A DNA stretch of 64,000 bases, taken from Cepaea nemoralis (Eukaryota; Mollusca; Gastropoda; Stylommatophora; Helicidae). Below the pieces are notes generated by a model, which saw nothing but the letters and a program-made list of their open reading frames with translations, ran no database searches and had not been told where the DNA came from. The position numbers were made by a program, and so were the translations under genes. Shown in pieces: positions 1-12,100 of the stretch (position 1 is the stretch's first letter; each line of letters starts with the position of its first letter). The stretch is from assembly GCA_014155875.1 (NCBI GenBank), contig JACEFZ010025089.1, forward strand, positions 1-64,000, read 5' to 3'.

Positions 1-660
1 GATCAAGAGACCAAAACACAAGATTTGAAAGAAATGATAGACCACTAAGATACAATGATAGACCAAGACACAGGAGAGATAGATGGAGTCTCAAATGGGA
101 CAACTACCGATGAACCATTCCCTGAGAAAACAGAGCACCATGAGACAGGGCAGGAACTGACCAACACCAGGGCTTACAAGTGCACGAACCTGACCAGACA
201 TGAGCAACAGCAACAGAGATGAAACCTACACCAAGACAGACAACACCTATATCCAGGAAGCAAAACATGGTGCTCTATTTGTTGAAATTATAACTAACTG
301 AGAAATCGACAGTTGAACGAGATCTGAACATCTTTTTCTAAAAGATGGAATGAAAAAGCCTACACCTGCTCCACTTTAGGAAAACTCTATGGAAATATCA
401 AATAATCTCAAGATGGTTGCTGTTTTCATCACATTTATTCATACTGACATCCGCAGGTGTACAAAGAAGTAGAAGAAATAATTATTAACAGCAGTATTTT
501 TCTTCCAAAACTTTGTTACTAGTGTCAAACGTGGTTGCTATCAACATTCCACCAGAGACAACCCATCATGTGTCAGATGGAATGCTTGAGATCGGTTTCT
601 GATGCTTCCAGAAGTGACAGAATGTGAAATTACCTCAGAAATATGGTAGACATGATATCA
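1..660. other. No gene recognised
   Basis: A/T-rich sequence with no open frame of note. The end (about 660-715) reads on the plus strand like the RQxxWFGHxxR tail of a LINE protein; the rest is unassigned. Confidence 0.5.
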
Positions 661-728
661 AGCATTGGCTTCATCAAGAGACAACAAATTAAGTGGTTTG
701 GACTTGGACATCTCATGAGAATCACATC

Positions 729-1000
729 TGACCAAGTACTGATAAGAGAATGAAACCTGAGAATGAATGACCAACTACTGATAAGAGAATGAATGACCAA
801 CTACTGATAAGAGAATGAATGACCAATTACTGATAAGAGAATGAATGACCAAGTACTGCTAATAGAATGTATGATCAAGTACTGCTAAGAGAATGAATGA
901 TCAAGTACTGCTAAGAGAATGAATGACCAAGTACTGATAAGAGAATGAATGACCAAGTACTGCTATAGAAAGAAACCGGAACAACTACTGATAAGAGCAT
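729..1000. repeat. 26-bp minisatellite next to LINE tail
   Basis: About ten copies of a 26-bp unit built on gaccaactactgataagag. The first copy continues directly from the LINE tail reading (GHLMRITSDQVLIRE), so the unit is probably amplified LINE sequence. Confidence 0.8.
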
Positions 1001-1009
1001 ACAACTAAA

Positions 1010-2130
1010 ATAGATGTGGATACAGACCCTGAAGAAGACCAAATAAGACAAAATCAAGAGTACACTAAACAAACCCAGATATGCTACAACCTACATCTTT
1101 GTTTCATTGACTACACGAAGGCTTTTCATAAAGTAAGACATGGTGACATGATAAACATGCTTGCAGATCTACAAAATGATGGGAAAGACCTTAGACTTGT
1201 AAAACACATATATTGGAAACAACAAGCTGCCATAAGGATTGATAATGAAGTAGGTCAATATCTGCCTATTAAGAGAGGTGTGCGACAGGGATGTGTAATG
1301 TCACCAGATCTTTTTTTTTTCTCTATGCAGTGAAAATATTATGAGAAATTTAGAAGATATGAGAGGAATCACTTGTGGGGGACATAACATCAATAATATG
1401 AGATAAGCAGATGATACAGTACTGATTGCAGACAATGAACAGAAACTGCAACATTTAGTAGATGCAGTTATTGTACACAGCAAACAACTAGGGTTTGAAT
1501 TAAATTGTAAGAAGACACAGATTATGGTAGTCTCTAATAAAAATGAAATACCACAATGTCATATAAGTGTAAATGGAAATATTCTTAAACATGTGAATTG
1601 GTACAACAATCTCAAAACAGTCATAACATCTGATGGGAAGTGTCTTGAAGAGGTTAGAACAAGAATAGCTGTTGCAAAGGTTGCCTTTTGCAAGATGGAA
1701 AACATACTAGCCAATGAAAAGAGGTGAATTGCAATGAGAAAAAGAATGTTAAAGTGCTACATAGATCCTCTACTTTTGTATGGATGTGAAATGCAGACAA
1801 TGAGCAGACAAGTTGAAAAACCTCTAATGGCAGTGGTTTCTGAGGAAAATGCAAAGAATACCATGGACAGACATAAAAACCAATGAGCAAGTCCTACAAG
1901 AAACAAATGAAAACCATAAACTGATTAGAGAAATTAGACGTACACTGTCAAGATGTTTTTGGCACGTTATGAGAAGAAATAAATGATAGAACTTGGTGAC
2001 AACTGGCAAGATTGAAAGGAAAAGAACAAGAGGAAGGCAGAGAAGTAAATACCTGGATGGCTTGGCCACATCGCATGGTCGAGACAAGAATTCTGAGTTG
2101 ATCCACATTTATCAGCATGGCACATGATGT
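1010..2130 (+). mobile_element. LINE reverse-transcriptase fragment, family A
   Basis: The plus strand carries FIDYTKAFHKV (motif A with the second aspartate lost), KRGVRQGCVMSPDLF, then ADDTVL with the preceding tyrosine replaced by a stop, then a fingers/tail region ending in a degenerate HVMRR-type tail. Frames break several times. It is a 5'-truncated, dead copy; the same family recurs at 14640, 28262 and 43160. Confidence 0.85.
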
Positions 2131-2224
2131 TGATGATGATGATGTTGCGACAAAGGCAGCACATCCAGCCTTCGAATGCAAGCTCTGCGGATCCCCACCA
2201 TGCTTTTACAACAAGTGTGGATTA

Positions 2225-2455
2225 GATCTTCTTCTTATATTCCATGTCATGTGGTGTTGATGATCATGTCTGTCCACAATCCTTTCATGTGCTGCCAATC
2301 ACCTCTGATTCTGATGTTCCTCCATGCCATGATGCCAAGCTGTCCAGTATTTTCTCTCTAGTCTCCCCCTGCCTCTCTTCCCCTCCACCTTTCCCCACTG
2401 TGATGACATACACCAGCTTCCCCCTTCTCGTGACCTGCCCAAACAATGTGGACTG
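2225..2455 (-). mobile_element. LINE 3' tail fragment
   Basis: Antisense reading gives GKVEGKRGRGRLERKYWTAW, then HHGMEEHQNQR, the usual basic tail of these LINE proteins. Its terminal segment (GATTGGCAGCACATGA...GACATGAT) is a relative of the 73-bp satellite unit at 9547. Confidence 0.75.
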
Positions 2456-2551
2456 ACTTCTTCTGTGAGTAACCAGTTCTCTTTGTAAGTTAACTCGTCA
2501 ATTGGATAAAGAGACATTATTGACCTGGGGCTAGACAATACATAAGTTGAG

Positions 2552-2880
2552 TCACGAACTGACACCACAACACTCAGGACATTCCCATGCCTGCTCCGTC
2601 CTCATCTTCAACAGCCAGTGAAGAGACCCAATACTAATGTACCAGTAGCAGCCTGATTGTGTGTCCATTTGGCCGTTTCCTCTGAGTTTTGAGTGGCCAG
2701 ATCCTCTGATCACTCCCTGCAGCATCTTTTGCTCCAGACCGTGATGATCTATATGTTCTTCTGCACTATAGACATGATTCCAAAGGTCCCCAATGACAGT
2801 TGCCTTATCATGCACCATTTCACCACCCAGTGGTGCAGACCCAGCAAATCTATCCACCTGCAATGACATCATCTGTAAAT
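2552..2880 (-). mobile_element. LINE 3' end, RNase H family
   Basis: Antisense frame with DRFAGSAPLGG, RGSGHSKLRG, LHWLLKMRTE and the terminal WECPEC. It is the same protein end as the better copy at 40261. It begins about 95 bp beyond the ZCCHC4 stop. Confidence 0.8.
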
Positions 2881-2975
2881 ATCAATATCCTTCCAATCCT
2901 TGGTGCTTCAATGCTTGAAATCTTGTTTGTGTAAACACTGAATAGCACAAGCGATACTGCACATCCTTGTGGTAA

Positions 2976-3100
2976 TCATGAGGTAATAAGAGACACATTA
3001 AATTCCCACCTTTTCTGAAGACTGACGGCCTCCTTGTCAATATGTAGCTTCTGAGGGCAATCTCTTCTTTTATGGCCAGGTTCTCCACAGACATGACATC
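2976..3100 (-). CDS. ZCCHC4: ZCCHC4 exon 11 (CCHC knuckle, stop)
   Basis: The acceptor is GTCCATCCACAG. The exon encodes CHVCGEPGHKRRDC, a perfect C-x2-C-x4-H-x4-C zinc knuckle, and then reads to a TGA at 2976-2978. It lacks the basic tail of vertebrate homologues. An internal GT after AAAAG could be a donor to a further exon that I cannot find. Confidence 0.85.
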
Positions 3101-6100
3101 CTGTGGATGGACATGTACCTCAATCATTATTTGATACAAAGTGGAATCACTTAACTAAGAAGCACAACATATTAATTCTTTCCATCCTATATAACACACA
3201 ATGTGTAATCAGCTACTGTCTGTGTGTAAAGCAATGCATGGCATGTTAATATATTATTTTACGTTTGGTATCAATATACTAAAGAAATCTGGCTAGATAT
3301 TTTCACATGTAATACAGTGTATGTTGCCACTGTGAAAGATATGTGCTCATTTTTTCTTTGTGCCTAATGCCCTATTTGAACATCTCCTGCTAAATCTTGC
3401 ATATATGAGTATGTATATGATATATAAAATCTCTCTCTCTCTCTCTCTCTCTGTGCGCCTGCATATGTGTGTTTTTTTTTAATATATACTCACAGACACA
3501 TGCACAGACAGATATACAAGATATATATATACTCATTCATTCATGAAATCTGGTCATCTCACGTGATCACCGGGGTTAAATCGGTCTCTAATTTCTCTAA
3601 TAAATAATCACACACACACATGCACGGACAGATATACCTGCATATATGCATATGATTGTCTGAGTGAGTGAGTGGGTGAGTGAGTGAGTGGGTTTAGTGA
3701 GTGAGTGAGTGAATGAGTGAGTGCATGATTATGTGTCTGTGTACAAAATTCCTACACCACTAAGTGATATATACTTACTAAGTAACATGTTAGTATACCA
3801 GTGAACTACTCACACCCAGTATTTGCCGGGATTCCTACCTGCCGAATCCAACTGTCCACAAGTGTGATCTTTCAGCTGACACTTCTCGCAGGTGAAACAA
3901 TGAACACGAGAAGGCTTCACACACCTCATACACATATCACAGTGAACATATCTTGTGCCATCCTAGAGAAGACACAACACATAACATCAGCATGGTAACA
4001 TACCATGTCTCATGCCACTAACTCTTATGATGCTGTGCACCACTTGAAATGAACTAACTGGAAAGCAAATACAATATTGTCAGTTTTCCTTTGAAGAAAA
4101 ACGCTGGCATGTTTTGCAAAACCTCAGTAACAAGAGAAGACAATATTAATAACATTAGTATGGTAACGTACCATGTCTCATGCTATTATCTCTTAAAATA
4201 CTGTGCACCATTTGAGATGGCTTAAAAATCGACTCAAAGTTACCAAATTCACTTACGGTGGCTCTAAAATCTCCTAAAGGTTACCATGCTAGTCAACAAG
4301 ACACTTGATGATGATGAATGTTTAAATTACATGTAACAGAGCCCTTGTAAATAGAAATAATCATATCATCAACATATTATGTAGCAGTTAGAGATAAGTC
4401 TACCTGTTGTACACAAATAAATGGCAAAAATATCCTACATGTAAATAAAAACTATGAATGAAACCAAAAAAACAAGAAGTAGAATCGGTCAGCTCTACAA
4501 GAACATGTTTGTTCATGTATACTCGACAACAGAATTACGGTCCGATGTGTTTGTGTGTTTGTTATTTGACCTATGCTGGTTTAATATGAAATTATGAGAC
4601 CTATGGTGCTATCTCAATCGTTTGATACGAATTCTGTCCATATTCCATAGTTGTTTGGTTCATGTGTATGGTAGACATGACCAATGAAGACACTTTTTTT
4701 GGAGTGTCTAGTTGGTCGTGCGTCGAAGTACACTTGTTCCTGCAGCGAGGCGCCGTCATCATTTGGAGGCGACAGGTTCGATCCCGGTCGGTAACTATTA
4801 TAGCTTTCAAATTTTATGTTGTCTAGTGCGTCTTCTAGTCTCTACTTCCTTCTTCTCTTTCTGTGAGCGCCAAATAATACTATGTGTGTTTATTTATACA
4901 AGAACATGATCATGCTGGACACAAGGTCATGTAAATTAAGCCTACATATGTGCATGAAAATTCAGTTTATTTATAAACAAGGGTATAAGAATCACGCCTA
5001 CCTGTGCACAAGTAATGAGAAATGAGTTTACTTGTACACAAGGGTATGAGAAATGTGCCTACATGCCTTACACAAGGGAATGAGAAATGTGCCTACATGC
5101 CTTACACAAGGGAATGAGAAATGTGCCTACATGCCTTACACAAGGGAATGAGAAATGTGCCTACATGCCTTACACAAGGGAATGAGAAATGTGCCTACAT
5201 GCCTTACACAAGGGAATGAGAAATGTGCCTACATGCCTTACACAAGGGAATGAGAAATGTGCCTACATGCCTTACACAAGGGAATGAGAATGTGCCTACA
5301 TGCCTTACACAAGGGTATGAGAAATGTGCCTACATGCCTTACACAAGGGAATGAGAATGTGCCTACATGCCTTACACAAGGGAATGAGAAATGTGCCTAC
5401 ATGCCTTACATAAGGGAATGAGAAATGTGCCTACATGCCTTACAGAGGGTGTGGAACTCACCTTAGATGTGCAAGCTCCACATTCCGAGCAGTGCCAGTT
5501 TCCTTTGAAGAAAAACGCTGGCATGGTTTGCAGAACCTTAGTAACAAACAGAATATCAGGCATCAAACCAAGTTACTCATCAAGTTCATCAATTTATCAT
5601 CATAATGAAACAATCACAGAAGCCACAAAAACTATGTGACATGATTTATTGCCGGTCATATTTTGTGGCACATCAACAGGTGCATACTGCTGAGTTATAT
5701 ATCATCTGAAGTGGGTAAATGAATAATACTTAAGCTAAAGCATTTAAAACACAGCCACAGGTATTTTTCGAATGTGGAACAACTGTTATTCCTATGGTAA
5801 TTTCAAATTTAACACAAACTCTGTTTGAATACATTGTTTTGAATATAATAAAACACCTCTTTATTCTGGGCTAATTTCATACCAAGCTAAATTGTCACTT
5901 TCTTCATTCATTATCAAACATATTCAGCACATGTGCACAAGGCTATGAGAAATGCACTACATGCTACGAGCATGTGCAAGATACATTAGCCTGCATGTGC
6001 ACAAGAGTATAAGAAATGTGCCTACATGTAAGCAAGGGTAGGAGAAATGTGCCTACATGTAAACAAGGGTATAAGAAATGTATTGTTTTTGTTTGTCCAT

Positions 6101-9100
6101 CAAGATTGATGATGACCATTCACTTCATCTAGTGGGGTTGAAAGTATGGAGTCATGAGTTCTAAGATGGCTCATAAGGCATATTTTGGCTCAATATGTTC
6201 TTTGACAATGTGGGCAAAGAATGCTTGACGTTCCTGGAGGAGGATCTCCTGCAGTGGTTTTTCTGTCCAGTCTTTTTTTCACAGCTCTTGCAGTCCTGTT
6301 CGCTTCACAAGTAACTGCACCCTTGTGTAATGATGTACGCCACAAATTTTGGTCTTTGGCAGCAGTCTCCCAAGTGTCATGATAAATTCCAAAAGCTTTT
6401 AGTGAGATCTTCAGAGTGTCTTTAAAGCGTTTCTTCTGGCCACCTTGGGAGCATTTACCACAATGCAGCTTGCCGTAAAAAATTCATTTAGGGAGCCTGT
6501 GATCTGGCATGTGAGTCAAGTGATCAGCCCAGTGAATCTGATTCTAGAGTGAGGATATTGGGCATGGGCGCTCTTTCTAGGACTTTAGTGTCTGGGATCT
6601 TGTCTTGCCATTTAATCTTCAATAACTTCCTAAGGCAGACTGTGTGGAAGTGGTTTAATTTCCTAGCGTGTCGCTGATAAACAGTCCAGGTTTCACAAGC
6701 ATATAGCAGTGTGGATAATACAACTGCTTTGTAGACTTTCAGCTTTGTTTGCAAGCTTATTCCATTTCTGTCCCATACATTCTTGTACAGTCTGCTAAAG
6801 GCCGCGCTGGCCTTGGAGATTCTTGCATTCACTTCATCATCAATTGTGGCAGCTTGTGACACAGTGCTGCCAAGATAGATTAATTTGTCCACAAAACTTA
6901 GTCTATGACCATTCACTTTTATATTCAGCACGGTCTGATTATTCCCAGGAGCTGGCCGGTACATAACTACAGTCTTCTCCAAGTTGATATTGAGCCCAAA
7001 GTTGGCATAGGCATATGAGAAATCTGAAACATTGTGTAGCATGTCTGCCTCTGAGTTATCATCAGCAAACAGGAGCTCTCTGATGGTGTTGCTGGTAATT
7101 TTGGTTTTAGCTTTCAGCCTTCGAGATTGAACAAGAAATGTGCCTACATGTAAACAAGGGTATAAGAAATGTGCCTACATGTGCACAAGAGTATGAGAAA
7201 TGTGCCTACATGTGCACAAGAGTATGAGAAATGTGCCTACATGTGCACAAGAGTATGAGAAATGTGCTTACATGTGCACAAGAGTATGAGAAATGTGCTT
7301 ACATGTGCACAAGAGTATGAGAAATGTGCCTACATGTGCACAAGAGTATGAGAAATGTACCTACAAGTGCATAAGAGTATGAGAAATGTGCCTACATGTG
7401 CACAAGAGTATGAGAAATGTGCCTACATGTGCACAAGAGTATGAGAAATGTGCCTACATGTGCACAAGAGTATGAGAAATGTGCCTACATGTGCACAAGA
7501 GTATGAGAAATGTGCCTACATGTGCACAATAGTATGTGAAATGTGCCTACAAGTGCATAAGAGTATGAGAAATGTGCCTACATGTGCACAAGAGTATTAG
7601 AAATTTGCCTACATGTAAACTAGGGTATGAGAAAGTGCCTACATGTAAACAAAGGTAATGAGAAATGTGTCTACACGTGCACTAGGGTATGAGAAATACA
7701 CTACATGCTGTAAACAAGTGCAAGAGACAATAGCCTACATGTGCACAAGAGAAAGGGATTTTGATGGAGTAGGAATGTAGACAGAGTGATGGAATGCATG
7801 GTGACTTGATCAGTACATAATGAGTTCAATGTAAATGATATAAATGTTCTTTAGTTGTAGGTTGTTTTTTTTTTTCATTTTGAAGTTTAGTTTAAGCAGC
7901 AGCATATCAGAACCACTTTTATGAGAGATGTTTAACATGCACACAGTTCTATTTTTTCGCTCTTATACAAGAAGGTTATATGTCCGATACACTACCCAGG
8001 ATCAACAGGGTGTACATCCTAGGATTCATTATTTTGACAAAACAAAAGCCTTCATTGTACTGTCTTCTCAATGGTTGTTACAGCATCCTAGGATATTTTA
8101 TTTCGTAATATTTCATGCCTTAATTGTACTCTTCTAAACAGGGTGTATGGTATCCTTGAATTCTTTATTCTGTAATATTTAATGTCTTGATTATACCGTC
8201 TTCTCAACTGATAGGCGGGCGCTATAACTCTAAGCCATTCACCATTTTCATCATGCAGCTATTTCTTTGAAGAACATTGCTCTCATCATAATCAACCAAA
8301 AAGACTCTCGTCCCATCGCCACTTCCTCCGCCTCATGCTGTTCATGCCCAGGGTGTCTTTAATGTCTTGTGAGGACCTTCCTGTTGGTTTACCCCAGCCT
8401 CTTCTTCCAGAAACCAAGACTTCCGTTACTGTTATTTTTAATCCACCACAATGTTTAATATGGCCAAAGTATTTCAGTTTCCAAAACATGTTGCTCTTTA
8501 TGAGCCCAGTTGTCTTGGATGTGCAGAACCTGTAAAATGTCAGGATCTTGCTTCTTTGTGATCAAGTATTCTAACAATTTGCCTGTAACATTTAAATACA
8601 AAAGCTCATATTTTCTTCTTTACTGAGTGAAAATGGTCCGTGAATCACAATCTTACTCTGTCACAGGAAAGCTGAATCTTCTCACAATTTCTATTTACTT
8701 GGCGGATTAGTGCCATGGGCTTCTAATACTGTTTAACTGGTGAATTGCTATGGCCCTAAACCAGTCCCCAAAACACATTACATGTTGAGTCAAAACTAAC
8801 AACATAGTACTCAGGGCACTCCCATAATGCTCTGTCCTCATCTTCAACAGCCAGCGAAGAATCCCAATACTAATGGTATCAGTAGCCGTCTGATTATGCA
8901 TCTGTCTGATCTTTCCTCTGGTCACTCCCTGCAGCACCATTCTCTCTAGACTGTGATGATGTATTTGTTCTTCCTGACTATACACAAAATCCTGTATCGA
9001 CCAGACCACGTCTGCCGTATCATAATTATTATGTTTATGGAATCAAACACATAAGTCCACCTACCAGTAACCTTGGTCCGGCGGCAAGATGAACTCAGCC

Positions 9101-12100
9101 TGGGCAATGTTTGTGAATATCCTAACTGGAGAACCCTTCTTCTTATGCTGGTTGTTAAACAGTACATGGTTTTCATAATCCACCTGCAAATGTTTGAACC
9201 AAATCATTATTATTATGTTAAACAGTACATGGTTTTCATAATCCACCTGCAAATGTTTGAACCAAATCATTATTATGTTAAACAGTACATGGTTTTCATA
9301 ATCCACCTGCAAATGTTTGAACCAAATCATTATTATTATAAAGCCCCCCAACTTGATGTACATGTATGATGGACATTATGAAGGACATGTACAACATATA
9401 TATAACAGATTCCATATTTCACATTTATGTCCTGGTGGTGGAACTGTCAGGACAGTTAGAGGGCAGGAGAGGCAGGGGGAAACCAAAATAGAAGATACTA
9501 GACAGTTTGACATCAAGCCATAGAGAAACATTGGTATCAGAAATTATTGGCAGCACTTGAGACTGAAGGCTGTGGATGGACATGATCCCCAGTGAAACTC
9601 AGCTTGGACAATAAGAAGATTGGCTGCACTTGAGACTGAAGGCTGTGGACAGACATGATCCCCAGTGCCACTCAGTTTGGAGAATAAGTAGATTGGCTGC
9701 ACTTGAGACTGAAGGCTGTGGATGGACATGATCCCCAGTGCCACTCAGCTTGGACAATAAGAAGACTGGCTGCACTTGAGACTGAAGGCTGTGGATGGAC
9801 ATGATCCCCAGTGCCACTCAGCTTGGACAATAAGAAGATTGGCTGCACTTGAGACTGAAGGCTGTGGATGGACATGATCCCCAGTGCCACTCAGCTTGGA
9901 CAATAAGAAGATTGGCTGCACTTGAGACTGAAGGCTGTGGACAGACATGATCCCCAGTGCTACTCAGTTTGGACAATAAGAAGATTGGCTGCACTTGAGA
10001 CTGAAGGCTGTGGACAGACATGATCCCCAGTGCCACTCAGTTTGGACAATAAGAAGATTGGCTGCACTTGAGACTGAAGGCTGTTGACAGACATGATCCC
10101 CAGTGCTACTCAGTTTGGACAATAAGAAGATTGGCTGCACTTGAGACTGAAGGCTGTGGACAGACATGATCCCCAGTGCCACTCAGCTTGGACAATGCTT
10201 GCTTGCTTGCGTTCGTTGGCTTGAGCTCCAACGCAAAGTCCTGTATGTCGGATGAAGGCATCCTGTTGTCCAACATCAGTGTGATGTCATACAGGACCTG
10301 AGTTTTGCGTGAGTATCCGTTGTCCCATGTCTGGCTTATTGGTGTGCAGACTGGTGGTTCCTCGCCGTACAGGCAGACACTCTCCGACTTCGGAGGAATC
10401 GGCGATCCTACTGACTTTAGCCAGGACCCCGAAATGACCTGTTGCCCAGGACGCTCGACGAGGACGCGTCAATAGGTCTTGGCCAGTATATAACCCGGCC
10501 CTGGTGCCTTGGAAACACCTCTGCGTCCCGCTTGGACAATAAGAAGATTGGCTGCACTTGAGACTGAAGGCTGTGGACGGACATGATCCCCAGTGCTACT
10601 CAGCTTGGACAATAAGAAGATTGGCTGCACTTGAGACTGAAGGCTGTGGATGGACATGATCCCCAGTGCCACTCAGCTTGGACAATAAGAAGATTGGCTG
10701 CACTTGAGACTGAAGGCTGTGGATGGACATGATCCCCAGCGCCACTCAGCTTGGACAATAAGAAGATTGGCTGCACTTGAGACTGAAGGCTGTGGACAGA
10801 CATGATCCCCAGTGCCACTCAGTTTGGACAATAAGAAGATTGGCTGCACTTGAGACTGAAGGCTGTGGACAGACATGATCCCCAGTGCCACTCAGTTTGG
10901 AGAATAAGAAGATTGGCTGCACTTGAGAATGAAGGCTGTGGATGGACATGATCCCCAGTGCCACTCTGCTTGGACAATAAGAAGACTGGCTGCACTTGAG
11001 ACTGAAGGCTGTGGACAGACATGATCCCCAGTGCCACTCAGCTTGGACAATAAGAAGATTGGCTGCACTTGAGACTGAAGGCTGTGGATGGACATGATCC
11101 CCAGTGCCACTCACCTTGGACAATAAGAAGATTGGCTGCACTTGAGACTGAAGGCTGTGGATGGACATGATCCCCAGCGCCACTCAGCTTGGACAATAAG
11201 AAGATTGGCTGCACTTGAGACTGAAGGCTGTGGATGGACATGATCCCCAGTGTCACTCAGTTTGGAGAATAAGAAGATTGGCTGCACTTGAGACTGAAGG
11301 CTGTGGATGGACATGATCCCCAGTGCCACTAAGCTTGGACAATAAGAAGATTGGCTGCACTTGAGACTGAAGGCTGTGGATGGACATGATCCCCAGTGCC
11401 ACTAAGCTTGGACAATAAGAAGATTGGCTGCACTTGAGACTGAAGGCTGTGGATGGACATGATCCCCAGTGCCACTCAGCTTGGACAATAAGAAGATTGG
11501 CTGCACTTGAGACTGAAGGCTGTGAATGGACATGATTCCCCAGTGCCACTCAGCTTGGACAATAAGAAGATTGGCTGCACTTGAGACTGAAGGCTGTGGA
11601 TGGACATGATCCCCAGTGCCACTAAGCTTGGACAATAAGAAGATTGGATGCACTTGAGACTGAAGGCTGTGGATGGACATGATTCCCCAGTGCACTCAGC
11701 TTGGACAATAAGAAGATTGGATGCACTTGAGACTGAAGGCTGTGGATGGACATGATCCCCAGTGCCACTCAGCTTGGACAATAAGAAGATTGGCTGCACT
11801 TGAGACTGAAGGCTGTGGATGGACATGTTCCCCAGTGCCAATCAGCTTGGACAATAAGAAGATTGGCTGCACTTGAGACTGAAGGCTGTGGACAGGACAT
11901 GATCCCCAGTGCCACTCAGCTTGGACAATAAGAAGATTGGCTGCACTTGAGACTGAAGGCTGTATATGGACATGATCCTCAGTGCCACTCAGCTTGGACA
12001 ATAAGAAGATTGGCTGCACTTGAGACTGAAGGCTGTGGACGGACATGATCCCCAGCGCCACTCAGCTTGGACAATAAGAAGATTGGCTGCACTTGAGACT

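Noticed and set aside
9544..12061. Series of ~72-145-codon minus-strand frames with MALGIMSIHSLQSQVQP
   Set aside because: Frames produced by a 73-bp satellite read in rotating phase; the unit is LINE tail sequence and there is no gene structure.
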